Source: Nitrospira moscoviensis
GTDB lineage: Bacteria; Nitrospirota; Nitrospiria; Nitrospirales; Nitrospiraceae
DNA: 64,000 nucleotides
Assembly (NCBI RefSeq): GCF_001273775.1
Contig: NZ_CP011801.1
Coordinates: 248,001 to 312,000, forward strand
Reading direction: 5' to 3'
Shown here: one piece after another, positions 45,667 through 54,838 of the stretch
Position numbering within the stretch: the first letter of the stretch is position 1
Layout: each line of letters begins with the position of its first letter
Notes under the pieces: generated by a model
What the model was told of the DNA's origin: nothing
Seen by the model: the letters and a program-made list of their open reading frames with translations, nothing else
Database searches by the model: none
Program-made: the position numbers and the translations under genes

Positions 45667-46098
45667 ATGCCCTCGACCCTCAAGAGCGCCATTACCTTCT
45701 CTGAAAAGAAGGATCTGAGTCCCGAACAACTCCTGAAGCTCTTTCACCAGGCTCCCTGGGCCAAGACCCGGACGCTGGAGGACGCCCGTGAAATGCTGCG
45801 CCATACGGATGTCGCGCTTTGCGCCTGGGATGGTGACCAGCTCGTCGGCTTCGGCCGCGTGTTGACCGATTTTGTCTATCGCGCCACCATCTGGGACGTG
45901 ATCGTCGACAAGGGCTATCAAAAGCAGGGCATCGGCACGGACATCGTCCAGCGCATTCTCAACCATCCCCGTCTCAAGAAGGTGGAACTCTTCTGGCTCT
46001 GCACCAGACGTCCGGGATTTTACGAGAAGCTGGGATTCAGCTCGAAAGAACAGACCGGCATGGTCTGGAGCCGAAATAAACCGGCTCGGACTGAATAG
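45667..46098 (+). CDS. GNAT family N-acetyltransferase
   Basis: A 143-residue acetyltransferase fold. The acetyl-CoA binding turn is QKQGIGTDIVQRIL and the late GFYEKLGF motif is typical of small GNAT proteins. The substrate is not evident. It is divergent from the small zinc-ribbon gene (60 bases apart) and convergent with the outer membrane protein gene. Confidence 0.9.
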   Translation: MPSTLKSAITFSEKKDLSPEQLLKLFHQAPWAKTRTLEDAREMLRHTDVALCAWDGDQLVGFGRVLTDFVYRATIWDVIVDKGYQKQGIGTDIVQRILNHPRLKKVELFWLCTRRPGFYEKLGFSSKEQTGMVWSRNKPARTE

Positions 46099-46133
46099 CC
46101 GGTCGGCGGTACCGGCTGCTAAGGCGGGTCAAG

Positions 46134-46162
46134 GTCCCGGTGCCCCTTCAGAACACCGGGAC
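46134..46162. terminator. Hairpin between convergent genes
   Basis: GTCCCGGTG (46134-46142) and CACCGGGAC (46154-46162) form a perfect 9-bp stem. A second stem, AGCCGGT/ACCGGCT (46097-46117), overlaps the acetyltransferase stop. Neither has a clear T-run. Confidence 0.5.
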
Positions 46163-46174
46163 GCCAGCACTTTT

Positions 46175-46822
46175 CTAGAAAAACAGCTTCGCACCAACCA
46201 AGAAGCCGAACGACGACGCATTCCAGTCGTCCACGCGGAGGCCATTGATCGTGGCGTGGCCGTCGTTTCGCTTGTAGGCCATCTCGGCGTTCAGCGCGAA
46301 TTGCCTCGTCAACATGTAATCGGCGCCCCAGCCGAGGCGCCATGCGAAGGTATTGCTGGGAGAAATGCGTCCAACGCCGCGGTCTTCGCCAAAGCTGTTG
46401 ACGTTCACACCGAAGCTCATATTCACATAAGGGCTGATGGGGCCGAATTTGATCGGACGAAGCTCGACGGTCGGCAAGACTGAAACGGTATCCTGATGCC
46501 CCAGGTCGGCGGACGGACGTTCCTGATCGACGGCGTGCCGCTCCCATTCCAGCATGAGGCCGACCAGCAGCCACGTATTGAGGCTGTACATCGCTTGGAA
46601 GTTGACCAGTGAACCAACATCCGTGGAGCTCCGGAAGCTGTCTGTGATCGATTGTGTCAGCGGAGCGAAACCGGCCCGCATTCCGAGCACCCATTTACCT
46701 GCTTCGATGCCGCCAAAATTTTGCCGGCCCTCCTCGGCCCACGCGCTCGGCAGTGGCGCGAGAATCGTGAGAAGCGCTGCCGTGAGTCCTATCACCATCC
46801 CGGACCGTACCTGTACGTGCAT
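46175..46822 (-). CDS. Outer membrane beta-barrel protein
   Basis: A 215-residue protein with a signal peptide (cleavage after AWA, about residue 29) and alternating amphipathic beta-strands, ending in the outer-membrane terminal signature GFLVGAKLFF. Size fits an eight-stranded OmpW/OmpA-like barrel. AGGAGG lies just before ATG 46822. Ligand or function not evident. Confidence 0.82.
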   Translation of the reverse strand: MHVQVRSGMVIGLTAALLTILAPLPSAWAEEGRQNFGGIEAGKWVLGMRAGFAPLTQSITDSFRSSTDVGSLVNFQAMYSLNTWLLVGLMLEWERHAVDQERPSADLGHQDTVSVLPTVELRPIKFGPISPYVNMSFGVNVNSFGEDRGVGRISPSNTFAWRLGWGADYMLTRQFALNAEMAYKRNDGHATINGLRVDDWNASSFGFLVGAKLFF

Positions 46823-47025
46823 TGACCCCTCCTGTATGATGGACGACACAGTATCGTTATCCTGAGACTAAGCCGCAAGTCTCATGCCTTGGTGATTCTG
46901 CACTGGGAACGCACGAAGAAGCGCGAAGGCAGTGAGTTTCCTCGGTCACGGTGTACCATCTAAGCATTGGTGAGTACTCTGTGACACAGGCCTGTACGGA
47001 TGAACCTACACGTGCAGCACCGAAC

Positions 47026-47856
47026 TCAATGAGAATGTGCGTGCAGAGTCGTTCGCCTACGCTTCGGCGAGAAAAACACTGACAGAAAGAAGACTGTGGT
47101 GGCAAGAAGGACAATGGCGGGACCTGAGGGCACATCCCACCGGGCCGAAATCAGGACGCCGGTGATGGCGGTGGCGACGCCGATCACCACGGAATACCAT
47201 GTCAGCGTCGTCAAGCTATTCGTCAATTGATAGGCGGTGGACGCAGGGATCAGAATCATGGCGAAGACCAGAATGGCGCCCACGGTCTTCAATGAGACGA
47301 CCACCGTCAATGCGACCAGTGTCAGCAAGAGGAAAAAAATACGGCGGGCCGGAATACCGGAGGCTTCGGCCATTTCTTGGTCGAACGCGATGAAGTACAG
47401 TTCCTTTGAGAACAGCAGCAGGAGGCCCAGCACTAAGACGCTGAGCGCCCCGATCACTCGTAATTCCTCCTCCGTCACCGACAAGACGCTGCCGAACAGA
47501 TAGCCATACACCTCGGCATTGTAGGTCTTCATCAATCCGATGAAGAGGATGGCGAGCGCCATGGTCGTCGTGTAAAGAATCCCGATCGACACATCCAGCT
47601 TCATCCGACCCTTTTCTTCCATCCATCCGGTAATCCACACCGTCGCCAGGCCGAACAGAATCGCCAATCCCAGCGGCGGCCAGCCCATCAAATAGCCGAG
47701 CGCCACCCCCGCAAACGCCGCATGCGACGTGCCGGCTCCGACGAAGGCCAGACCCCGCAGCACCACGAACACGCCGATGATCGAACAAAGCCCGCCCACC
47801 GTCGCCGCCGCGAGGAGAGAGCGCTGCATGAAGTCGTAGGTCAAAAGATCGAGCAT
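47026..47856 (-). CDS. znuB: Zinc/manganese ABC permease
   Basis: The 276-residue permease has seven to eight transmembrane helices and the family segment GAGTSHAAFAGVALGYLMG. It is a metal-type ABC-3 permease. The C terminus is His-rich (TTLHAHSH). It lies 17 bases after znuC and ends the operon. Confidence 0.92.
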   Translation of the reverse strand: MLDLLTYDFMQRSLLAAATVGGLCSIIGVFVVLRGLAFVGAGTSHAAFAGVALGYLMGWPPLGLAILFGLATVWITGWMEEKGRMKLDVSIGILYTTTMALAILFIGLMKTYNAEVYGYLFGSVLSVTEEELRVIGALSVLVLGLLLLFSKELYFIAFDQEMAEASGIPARRIFFLLLTLVALTVVVSLKTVGAILVFAMILIPASTAYQLTNSLTTLTWYSVVIGVATAITGVLISARWDVPSGPAIVLLATTVFFLSVFFSPKRRRTTLHAHSH

Positions 47857-47873
47857 GGAATCAAGCTACTGAA

Positions 47874-48677
47874 CTAGTGATGATGGTGATGATAGTCCTC
47901 CACGATGATGAGGTCCCTGTCTGTGATCACCAGGTCTTTGCCGTACACTTGCCTCAAAATATCTGGCTTCAGCACGTCGGCCGGAGGCCCGGCCGCAAAC
48001 AATCTGGTCTTCAATAAGACCAATCGATCCACCCGTGTGCGGATCAAGTTGATGTCGTGCGTGATCAGTAAGACCGTCAGCTTTAGCTCTTCATGAAGAT
48101 GTTGGACGAGTTCGATCACGTTATGCTGCGTGGTGATGTCGAGTCCCGTGGTCGGCTCGTCGAGGATCAACACTTTCGGCTGCTGGGCGAGCGCGCGCGC
48201 GATGAAGACCCGTTGCTGTTGGCCGCCGGACAACTGGCCGAGTGCGGTATCTTTGTGGCTCTCCATGCCGACATGAGCGAGCGCGTCCATCGCGATGTCC
48301 CGATCGTTTCGGCTGGGCCGGCGGAAGAGGCCGAGTGCGCCGTAGCGTCCCATCATGACGGTTTCCAGCACCGTCACCGGGAAATTCCGGTCCACCACGC
48401 CCTTCTGCGGCAGGTAGCCGATCTGCGCCCGATGGTGGCAGCGCAGTTCGTCGCAGGCGCAATCGAAAATATGGAGATGTCCCTGGCTGGGCGCCATGAG
48501 GCCCAGCACCGCCCGGCACAGGGTCGTCTTTCCAGATCCGTTGGGGCCGATGACACCGACGAACTCGCCGGCCGTGATCGACAGGGTAATATCTTTGAGA
48601 GCGACCACGCCCCCCGGAAATTCGAAAGAGGCCTGATCGAATCGAATAATGGGTTCGCGCGACTGGCCCACGGACAC
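47874..48677 (-). CDS. znuC: Zinc/manganese ABC ATPase with His-rich C terminus
   Basis: The 267-residue ATPase has Walker [11 protein letters not shown], signature [17 protein letters not shown], Walker [13 protein letters not shown] and H-switch LLITHD. The protein ends in EDYHHHHH, a five-histidine tail that could bind zinc. GTG 48677 is chosen since GGAAGGAG lies four bases upstream; a longer start at 48731 would overlap znuA. It works with ZnuA and ZnuB. Confidence 0.93.
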   Translation of the reverse strand: MSVGQSREPIIRFDQASFEFPGGVVALKDITLSITAGEFVGVIGPNGSGKTTLCRAVLGLMAPSQGHLHIFDCACDELRCHHRAQIGYLPQKGVVDRNFPVTVLETVMMGRYGALGLFRRPSRNDRDIAMDALAHVGMESHKDTALGQLSGGQQQRVFIARALAQQPKVLILDEPTTGLDITTQHNVIELVQHLHEELKLTVLLITHDINLIRTRVDRLVLLKTRLFAAGPPADVLKPDILRQVYGKDLVITDRDLIIVEDYHHHHH

Positions 48678-48706
48678 GATGCTCCTTCCGGCAGGCGCTC
48701 GATCGA

Positions 48707-49651
48707 CTACGTCGTCTCCAGAGCGTTGCACAATTGGAGCACATTATAACGAAGCATGTCGAGGTAGGTTCCCGTCCCCGGCACGCCGCCCGGAAGGGTG
48801 GTCAGCACGACGACGCGGGCTTTCGTTTCCTTGGCAAGGAGATCGGGAATCTTCTGGCTCAGCTGCACCTCGGACACAATCACCTTAATCCGCTCTTTCT
48901 TGATCCGGGCGATCAGCGATTGCAGATGGAGCGCGGACGGTTCGGTCCCTGATTGCAGTTGGATGACTCCTGCGATCTCGAACCCGAACCGCCTGGCGAG
49001 ATACGGCCAGGCCGGATGATGCGCGATGAACCGGCGGTCCGATACCTGGCGGACTCGGATGGACAGGTCCCTGACGAGGCGATCCAGTTGTTGGAGATAG
49101 GCGGCTTGATTATTCCGAAAGTCGGCGGCATGAGCTGGGTCCGCCGCGATCAGCGCTTCCGTAATATGGCGCAGCATGATGGCGGCATTTTCCGGGTCCA
49201 ACCAGATGTGCGGGTTCCCGGCCGCTTTCCTGTCCTCACCGGTCTGGTGGTGATCGTCCAGTTGATCGCGCACGAGGCCGATCCCCTGCGATGTGGTGAC
49301 CACCCGCAGCGACGGGGTGCCGGCATTCTTGACCAGCGAGGAGACCCATACCTCCAGTCCGACCCCTACTTCGAACAGCAACCGCGCCTTCCGGACCGCC
49401 ACCAAGTCGCTGGGCTTCGGTGAATAGGTGTGTTCATTTTCATAGCCGCTCAGCAACGATGTGACGCGGACATGGCCCTTTCCGACTTGTTCGGTCAAAT
49501 CCTTGAGCACCGGGATGGTGACCACGATGTTGACCGGCTCCTGGGCTACCGCCGGTGGAATGATGCCGGCGAACATGACCAGTGCGATGAGAAGCGGTGT
49601 GACTCGCTGTCCTGCGGATCGGACTGAAAACATCGGCGCGGACCGTAACAT
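48707..49651 (-). CDS. znuA: Zinc/manganese-binding protein ZnuA-like
   Basis: The 314-residue periplasmic protein has a signal peptide, a metal-site histidine in GYENEHTYSPKPSD, a second ligand region in AGNPHIWLDPENA, the FIAHHPAWPYLARRFG helix and a late DMLRYNV. It delivers metal to ZnuBC. A short His-containing loop (LDDHHQTGED) is much reduced compared with long-loop ZnuA. ATG 49651 and ATG 49633 are both possible; TTGACA at 49670-49665 with TACGGT 17 bases on would place the promoter over the first, favouring the second. Confidence 0.9.
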   Translation of the reverse strand: MLRSAPMFSVRSAGQRVTPLLIALVMFAGIIPPAVAQEPVNIVVTIPVLKDLTEQVGKGHVRVTSLLSGYENEHTYSPKPSDLVAVRKARLLFEVGVGLEVWVSSLVKNAGTPSLRVVTTSQGIGLVRDQLDDHHQTGEDRKAAGNPHIWLDPENAAIMLRHITEALIAADPAHAADFRNNQAAYLQQLDRLVRDLSIRVRQVSDRRFIAHHPAWPYLARRFGFEIAGVIQLQSGTEPSALHLQSLIARIKKERIKVIVSEVQLSQKIPDLLAKETKARVVVLTTLPGGVPGTGTYLDMLRYNVLQLCNALETT

Positions 49652-49687
49652 CCGGATCGCGCCCTGTCAACGAGGGACGCCGCCTTC

Positions 49688-49716
49688 TTGACCGCAACGG
49701 AACATTCGATTAGCGT
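49688..49716 (+). promoter_or_regulatory. Candidate promoter of anmK
   Basis: TTGACC (49688-49693) and TAGCGT (49711-49716) are separated by 17 bases in the gap between divergent znuA and anmK, 62 bases before the start codon. Confidence 0.35.
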
Positions 49717-49778
49717 AGCGCCGGCTTGGCACTGGAAGTTCGCCTCACACAGACGTCACATTCCGAAGAAAGGATGCT

Positions 49779-50975
49779 ATGAAAGTCGTTGGGTTGATGT
49801 CGGGTACATCCGGTGATGGAGTCGACGCGGCCCTCGTTGAGATCGGTCGCCTGAAATCAGGGCTGCACGTGAAAATGCTGGCGTTTCAGCCGCTCCCCTA
49901 TCCACGCTCATTGCAGCAACGCATTCTGGCCGCCTCCGTCTCAGGGACGGTATCGGAACTCTGCCATCTCAACGCTCTGTTAGGGGAATGGTTCGCCAAT
50001 GCCGCGCTCGGTGTCATCCGCGCGGCCAATGTGCATCCCAAAGACGTCGGGCTCATCGGATCGCACGGCCAAACCGTGCATCATTTGCCGCACGGCATCA
50101 AAGATGCCGGGGTGGGTGCAATCCGCTCCACATTACAGATTGCGGAACCGGCCGTCATCGCTGAGCGAACAGGCATTACGACCGTCGCCGATTTTCGCCC
50201 CCGCGACATCGCAGCCGGTGGACAAGGGGCTCCGCTGACCCCGGCGGTCCATGCACTCCTCTTTCGCCATCCGAAGCGGGCCCGCCTGATCGTGAATCTC
50301 GGCGGGATCAGCAACGTGACTTATCTGCCGCCCGGCAGCGGCTATGCGGGATTAGTGGCGTTCGATACCGGTCCGGCCAACATGGTCCTCGACGGCCTCA
50401 TCGCCCGGATGACGAACGGACGGTCGTCCATGGATCGAGACGGGCGGCTGGCCGGTCGCGGACGCGTCGATGGAAGGCTGTTGGCTAAGTTGCTCGCCCA
50501 TCCGTACCTGTCTCAAGTGCCGCCCAAATCGACCGGTCGGGAAGCGTTCGGCGCCAAGATGATCGACGAGCTGGCGGCCTTGCAACAGACGCGGAACTTG
50601 TCCATCGAGGATCTGCTCGCAACCTGCAGCCGGTGGACAGCCGAAGCGGTGGGGACGGCCAGGCGATGGATCGGCGGACGAATCGACGAAGTCCTTGTCG
50701 GCGGCGGAGGCGTGCGCAATCGGGCGATCATGGGCTATCTGGCCGACGTGTTCGCCCCTCTCCCCGTCACGACCGTTGAAACCCATGGATGGGACAGCAA
50801 GGCGCTGGAGGCCGTGGCCTTCGCGATTCTCGGTTATCAGACGGCCATGGAGCAATGTGGGAACGTTCCGGCCGTCACCGGCGCCGATCATCCGGTCCTT
50901 TTGGGCTGCATCGTGCCGAGCGGTCCCGGCTGGATGGCGCGACTCCGGAACGGCGGAAGGGCGCCGAGGCGCTGA
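49779..50975 (+). CDS. anmK: Anhydro-N-acetylmuramic acid kinase
   Basis: The 398-residue kinase converts anhydro-MurNAc from recycled peptidoglycan to MurNAc 6-phosphate. Signatures are GLMSGTSGDGVDAAL at the N terminus, GSHGQTVHHLP, ADFRPRDIAAGGQGAPL and NLGGISNVTYLP, and GGGGVRNRAIMGYL near the end. AAAGGA lies four bases before the start. The wall-active enzymes elsewhere in the window (L,D-transpeptidases, lytic transglycosylase) fit recycling. Confidence 0.95.
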   Translation: MKVVGLMSGTSGDGVDAALVEIGRLKSGLHVKMLAFQPLPYPRSLQQRILAASVSGTVSELCHLNALLGEWFANAALGVIRAANVHPKDVGLIGSHGQTVHHLPHGIKDAGVGAIRSTLQIAEPAVIAERTGITTVADFRPRDIAAGGQGAPLTPAVHALLFRHPKRARLIVNLGGISNVTYLPPGSGYAGLVAFDTGPANMVLDGLIARMTNGRSSMDRDGRLAGRGRVDGRLLAKLLAHPYLSQVPPKSTGREAFGAKMIDELAALQQTRNLSIEDLLATCSRWTAEAVGTARRWIGGRIDEVLVGGGGVRNRAIMGYLADVFAPLPVTTVETHGWDSKALEAVAFAILGYQTAMEQCGNVPAVTGADHPVLLGCIVPSGPGWMARLRNGGRAPRR

Positions 50976-50977
50976 AC

Positions 50978-51487
50978 GTGGAGATCACACTTCTTGTCGG
51001 CGGCGCCGCCTCGTTGTTGGCGATTGTGTGGCTCTCCCTGCGTGGCACACGGCCATCGGCCGAGGGGGCACCGCCGCCGGTCCTCTCTCCCGGCGTACAG
51101 ATCAGCCCGACCCCGCTGCTGACTGAATCGGACCTCTCACTCTACAACATGATCCGGTTGGCCGTTCAGGATCAGTTCCTCGTGTTGGCGCAGGTTCCGC
51201 TCCTGGCGTTTGTCTCCGTGGAGGCGATGGGGAAGGCGCGCGCGCAGGTGCTCAATCGGATGGCACTCAAGCGGGTGGATTTCGTCCTGCTGCATCCGGG
51301 GTCGAGACAGGTGGAGCAGGTGGTGCAGATCGAGGAGCCCTCCCCCCGTCCCCATCAAGTAGAACGTCAACGGGTGATTGAGGCGGTGCTGGACGCGGCG
51401 GGGATCAAAGTCGTGAAGGTGCGGGCGCAGAAGGCCTACAGTACGCCGGACCTCGCTACGCTCTTAGGGCTTCAGTCCGAAGAGTGA
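50978..51487 (+). CDS. DUF2726-type membrane-anchored protein
   Basis: A 169-residue protein with an N-terminal hydrophobic helix (EITLLVGGAASLLAIVWLSL) and a domain typical of DUF2726 (KRVDFVLLHPGSRQVEQVVQIEEPSPRPHQVERQRV, then AGIKVVKVRAQKAYSTPDL). These domains resemble restriction-like folds but usually lack known activity. GTG 50978 lies two bases after the anmK stop, so it is probably cotranslated. Confidence 0.75.
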   Translation: MEITLLVGGAASLLAIVWLSLRGTRPSAEGAPPPVLSPGVQISPTPLLTESDLSLYNMIRLAVQDQFLVLAQVPLLAFVSVEAMGKARAQVLNRMALKRVDFVLLHPGSRQVEQVVQIEEPSPRPHQVERQRVIEAVLDAAGIKVVKVRAQKAYSTPDLATLLGLQSEE

Positions 51488-51508
51488 ATTGGAGTTGGGC
51501 TGGAGAAC

Positions 51509-52000
51509 TTATTCCGTCTGGGGAGAAGCGTCCGACTTACCGGCCGCCAGTTCGATCGCCTTCCGCGCCAGTTCCGCCTCGGAACTGTCCGGGTACTGGT
51601 CGACCACGCGGTCGAACATCATGCGGGCCTTTTCGTGATCTCCCAACTTGCTGTACGTCTGGCCGATCTTCAGGGTCGATGCCGCGAGTTTCGGGCTGAG
51701 GGGATAATACGACACGACGTTGTAGAAGGAATTGAGCGCGTCTTTATAACGCCCCAGCCGGTATTGGCATTCGCCGATCCAATATTGGGCGTTGGCGGCC
51801 AAGGCGGACTGGCCGTGTAGTTCCATGAACAGTCGGAAGCCGGCCAACGCGGCTTCATAGTCACGATGCTTGAACTCTTCCATCACCCGGTCGTACAAGC
51901 GGCGAGAGGTATCGTGCATCTGGGCTGGAGCGGCGATGGCCGGAGCCGCGACTCCCAAGACGGCAACGAGCAGGAACGACGAACAGAATATCCGTGCCAT
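51509..52000 (-). CDS. Periplasmic TPR protein (YbgF/CpoB-like)
   Basis: A 163-residue exported protein with a signal peptide (about 1-24) and three tetratricopeptide repeats (NAQYWIGECQYRLGRYKDALNSF, LKIGQTYSKLGDHEKARMMF and neighbours). This matches the C-terminal half of YbgF/CpoB, which coordinates outer membrane constriction with wall synthesis. The coiled-coil N terminus of CpoB and the tol-pal genes are absent here. Confidence 0.82.
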   Translation of the reverse strand: MARIFCSSFLLVAVLGVAAPAIAAPAQMHDTSRRLYDRVMEEFKHRDYEAALAGFRLFMELHGQSALAANAQYWIGECQYRLGRYKDALNSFYNVVSYYPLSPKLAASTLKIGQTYSKLGDHEKARMMFDRVVDQYPDSSEAELARKAIELAAGKSDASPQTE

Positions 52001-52266
52001 ACGGTGCCTCCCTACTGCTCAGGCGAACGTTCCGGTGATTACGCAATCGCTGTGCCATATGGAGGCCGCCATGCTCCGGTGAAGAGACATGAAAACAATG
52101 GCTTACGCGTGAATCCTGGGTACAGAAGCAGAACAAATTTTGTCCCTTCCAGCGCCGCCGACAGATTTGTACGACTTGTGTCTGATCCGCCTCGATACGG
52201 TCATCGCCGCCGTATCGACGGAAACGTTCAGGCCGGTGACGGAATGAACAGCAACGGTGGTGGGAT

Positions 52267-53064
52267 ATGAGCGCGGCTGCCGACTCGATTCCTCCCAATC
52301 CGCACGGAGGCAGGACGCTCATTGTGGATGCACAGGATGCCCGGCATTATCCGCGGCCGAGTGCCGCGCTCGAGGAGGCAACCGAGCATGATCAAGTGTA
52401 CGTCCGGCCGGGGAGGTATGAGGACAAAATATTTCTCAGTGACCGGCCCGTGTGGCTGATCGGTGCGGGCCGCGATGCGGTGCAGATCTTCAATCGGCGG
52501 GGCGGTCCCTTGTACTTGCAGCGAGTGTCAGCAGGACGGATCGAGGGCATCACGTTCCGCTACGTCGGCAGTGATCAGCATGCGGCCATGAACGTGCTCG
52601 ATTCCACCTGCGTCATTACCCATTGCCGGGCAACGGAAGGCATCCTGTCCGGCGTGCTGCTGTACGGCCCGGACTGTCGCGTGGTCCTGGCGGAGAATGA
52701 GGTCTGCCGCAATCGCGAGTCCGGTATTTTTGTCTTTGCCGGCGCGCAACCGCGCATCGTGGGCAATCAGTGCCGGGAGAATCACCATTTCGGGATTGCG
52801 GTCCGGGACCCGGGGAGCCAGCCGGAAATCGTCCGCAATCACTGCGAAGGGAATATGCTCAGCGGCATCCTGCTCTTTCACCATGCCGCAGGCCTGTTGG
52901 CGGACAATGTCTGCCACGGCAACCAGCAATGGGGTCTCGTCCTGACGCCCGATTCCCGTCCCAACCCATCCCTCCAAGAGCTGCCTGCCGCCAACCGGCT
53001 CACGGGGAATCCGCGTGGAGCCTATGCTCTGTTGGACCAGCCGCTGGCCGATATCGGACGGTAG
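52267..53064 (+). CDS. Right-handed beta-helix protein
   Basis: A 265-residue protein of repeating turns of about 22 residues, such as VVLAENEVCRNRESGIFVFAG, RIVGNQCRENHHFGIAVRDPG and EIVRNHCEGNMLSGILLFH. This is the NosD/pectin-lyase-like parallel beta-helix. No signal peptide is seen, which is unusual for such proteins. The start has only a weak ribosome site (GGTGGG). Ligand unknown; some relatives bind carbohydrate. Confidence 0.75.
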   Translation: MSAAADSIPPNPHGGRTLIVDAQDARHYPRPSAALEEATEHDQVYVRPGRYEDKIFLSDRPVWLIGAGRDAVQIFNRRGGPLYLQRVSAGRIEGITFRYVGSDQHAAMNVLDSTCVITHCRATEGILSGVLLYGPDCRVVLAENEVCRNRESGIFVFAGAQPRIVGNQCRENHHFGIAVRDPGSQPEIVRNHCEGNMLSGILLFHHAAGLLADNVCHGNQQWGLVLTPDSRPNPSLQELPAANRLTGNPRGAYALLDQPLADIGR

Positions 53065-53087
53065 CCCGATGTGTAGGCTGGATGTGC

Positions 53088-54020
53088 TTACGACGATGTG
53101 GAGGACAGCGAAGGACCGGACGCGTGCAGCGGCGTATGGAACTGGAAGGAATTGCCCCCTTGCTGTTTCGCGCGGTACATCGCCGCATCCGCGTGTTTCA
53201 GCAGGACATCGATCTCGTGGTCATCGGACGGATAGACGGTAATGCCGATGCTCACGCCGATGGAGGCCTGGTGTTCCTTCAGAATGAACGGTTGGGCGAG
53301 TGATTCGGTAATGCGCCGTGCGACGATCGCAATATCCCCTTCGCAGGAGAGCCCCTCCAGAATGATCGTAAATTCGTCTCCACCCATTCGCGCGACGGTG
53401 TCGACCTCCCGCACGCAGTCCTGCAGCCGTCCCGCCACCGCCTTCAGCAAGTGATCGCCCACGTCATGCCCCATCGTGTCATTGACGGCCTTGAAGCGAT
53501 CCAAATCGAGCAACATCAGCCCCAAGGGTTGCTGTAGGCGCTTGCTGCGGGCCATGGCTTGGATCAGCCGATCGCGAAAGAGGGTGCGATTCACCAATCC
53601 CGTCAGTTGATCGTACTGCGCCAGATAAGTCAGCCGCTCTTCGGCGCGCTTGCGCTCGATCGCGTAACGGATGGAGCGCGTGAGCAATTCCGGTTGGCCT
53701 TGTCCCTTCACCAGATAATCCTGCGCGCCGTTCTGCACCGCCTGCAGCGCCAAGGCCTGATCACTGACTCCGCTCAACACGATGATCGGGATCGTGGGGT
53801 TCGCCGCCTGAACCTGACGGAGTGTCGGCAGCCCGTACCCGTCCGGGAGCGAGAGGTCCAGCAGCACCGCGTCAAATCGTTCCTTCCCCAAACGTCCGAA
53901 GGCCTCGCTCAGCCGGGTGACGTGAACCACGTCGAACTGCTCGATGCTCCATTCGGCCAGAATATCCTGGGTCAGATGGGCATCGACGTCGTTATCTTCG
54001 ACCAGCAAAATCTTGATCAT
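53088..54020 (-). CDS. Response regulator with GGDEF diguanylate cyclase domain
   Basis: The 310-residue protein joins a receiver domain (phospho-acceptor D55 in LLDLSLPDG) to a GGDEF domain with an intact active site (ARMGGDEFTII) and an inhibitory-site RxxD (REVD) five residues upstream. It should make cyclic di-GMP from GTP upon phosphorylation (PleD/WspR logic). The PilZ protein at 14.5 kb is a possible target. No kinase is adjacent. Confidence 0.93.
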   Translation of the reverse strand: MIKILLVEDNDVDAHLTQDILAEWSIEQFDVVHVTRLSEAFGRLGKERFDAVLLDLSLPDGYGLPTLRQVQAANPTIPIIVLSGVSDQALALQAVQNGAQDYLVKGQGQPELLTRSIRYAIERKRAEERLTYLAQYDQLTGLVNRTLFRDRLIQAMARSKRLQQPLGLMLLDLDRFKAVNDTMGHDVGDHLLKAVAGRLQDCVREVDTVARMGGDEFTIILEGLSCEGDIAIVARRITESLAQPFILKEHQASIGVSIGITVYPSDDHEIDVLLKHADAAMYRAKQQGGNSFQFHTPLHASGPSLSSTSS

Positions 54021-54140
54021 CGCTCTTCAGGCGCGGTGACCTGTGTCTAGCGCCAATTATAGCGTAAGCCGTTGTGCCAACAAGCGATTGCTGGTTTCGG
54101 GGGAATCGAACGCAGTCAGGGGCCGCAGAAAGCAGGCCTC

Positions 54141-54177
54141 AGGAGAAGAGGCGGCACGTCGTGCCGCCTCTTCTCCT
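54141..54177 (-). terminator. Long perfect hairpin after the 125-aa gene
   Basis: 54141-54158 and 54160-54177 are perfect 18-base inverted copies around a single central T (effective loop a few bases). It lies 11 bases past the stop of the 125-residue protein gene and before the GGDEF gene. There is no T-run, so it might also be a processing or mRNA-stabilising hairpin. Confidence 0.6.
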
Positions 54178-54188
54178 CAAAGAAAGGC

Positions 54189-54566
54189 TTAGCTGCAGTG
54201 CAGGGCTTCGGCTCGCCGGCGGACTTCTTCGGCTTTCTGCGCCTGGCCCAGGTTTTCATACAAGGAAGCGATATTCGCATGCAGATGGGAGAGAAGCTGG
54301 CCGAGCTGTGCCTCTTGCGCGATCACGTTGGCTTCGAGCGCCAGCTTCTTTTCCTCGCTCCGGCGGAAGCGCTCCTCCAAACGCTGCACCAACTGGATCC
54401 AACCGCGCACTTTGCCCGAGTCCAGATCAGGCAGGGCGGGAAGCGGTTCTGCGCGATCAAGCGCCTTCTCCGTTTGGTTCATCCAGTTGATGAACACCAG
54501 AAAGTCGCCCAACGTGATTTTCAGTGCGGATGATGTGCCCTCTTCTTCGATGACGAGATCTTCCAT
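54189..54566 (-). CDS. Free-standing helical module protein, paralogous to the SWIM-protein tail
   Basis: A 125-residue, likely cytoplasmic protein. Residues 25-100 align ungapped with 149-224 of the SWIM zinc-finger protein at 9.0-9.9 kb (31 of 76 identical by eye), sharing W-x27-WIQ, LE-x-R-x-R-x-SEE and LEA positions. The rest is helical with a TPR-like end (ENLGQAQKAEEVRRRAEALH). AAAGGAG lies five bases before ATG 54566. It ends at a long perfect hairpin. Function unknown; it may pair with the SWIM protein through coiled coils. Confidence 0.78.
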   Translation of the reverse strand: MEDLVIEEEGTSSALKITLGDFLVFINWMNQTEKALDRAEPLPALPDLDSGKVRGWIQLVQRLEERFRRSEEKKLALEANVIAQEAQLGQLLSHLHANIASLYENLGQAQKAEEVRRRAEALHCS

Positions 54567-54838
54567 GCGTACTCCTTTGTCTGCTCTGATCGTCCAGAGA
54601 AAAGTATTCCCGTCCCCTCTCTTTGCTGATGCAGCCGGCACAGAGCGATGATGTTGTCTTCGGTTCAGGCACCCGGCGCGCAGGACCAATACGCCGGCTG
54701 TCCGCTTTCACCTCCCTTCCTCTGAAACGGATGGGGAAGATGCGACTCCTCGGCACCCACAACATCATGTGGAGGCGGAGTAATACTGCGCAACGGCCGG
54801 TGTTGTCAACGGTGAAATCTACTGGAAAGGGTTTTTTT

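Noticed and set aside
46857..47135. 92-codon minus-strand frame between the barrel protein and znuB genes
   Set aside because: It overlaps the znuB 3' end in another frame and has no ribosome site or coherent protein features.
52001..52266. Cyclic di-GMP riboswitch in the gap before the beta-helix gene
   Set aside because: The gap is long and a GGDEF gene is close, but the conserved GEMM core is not present.
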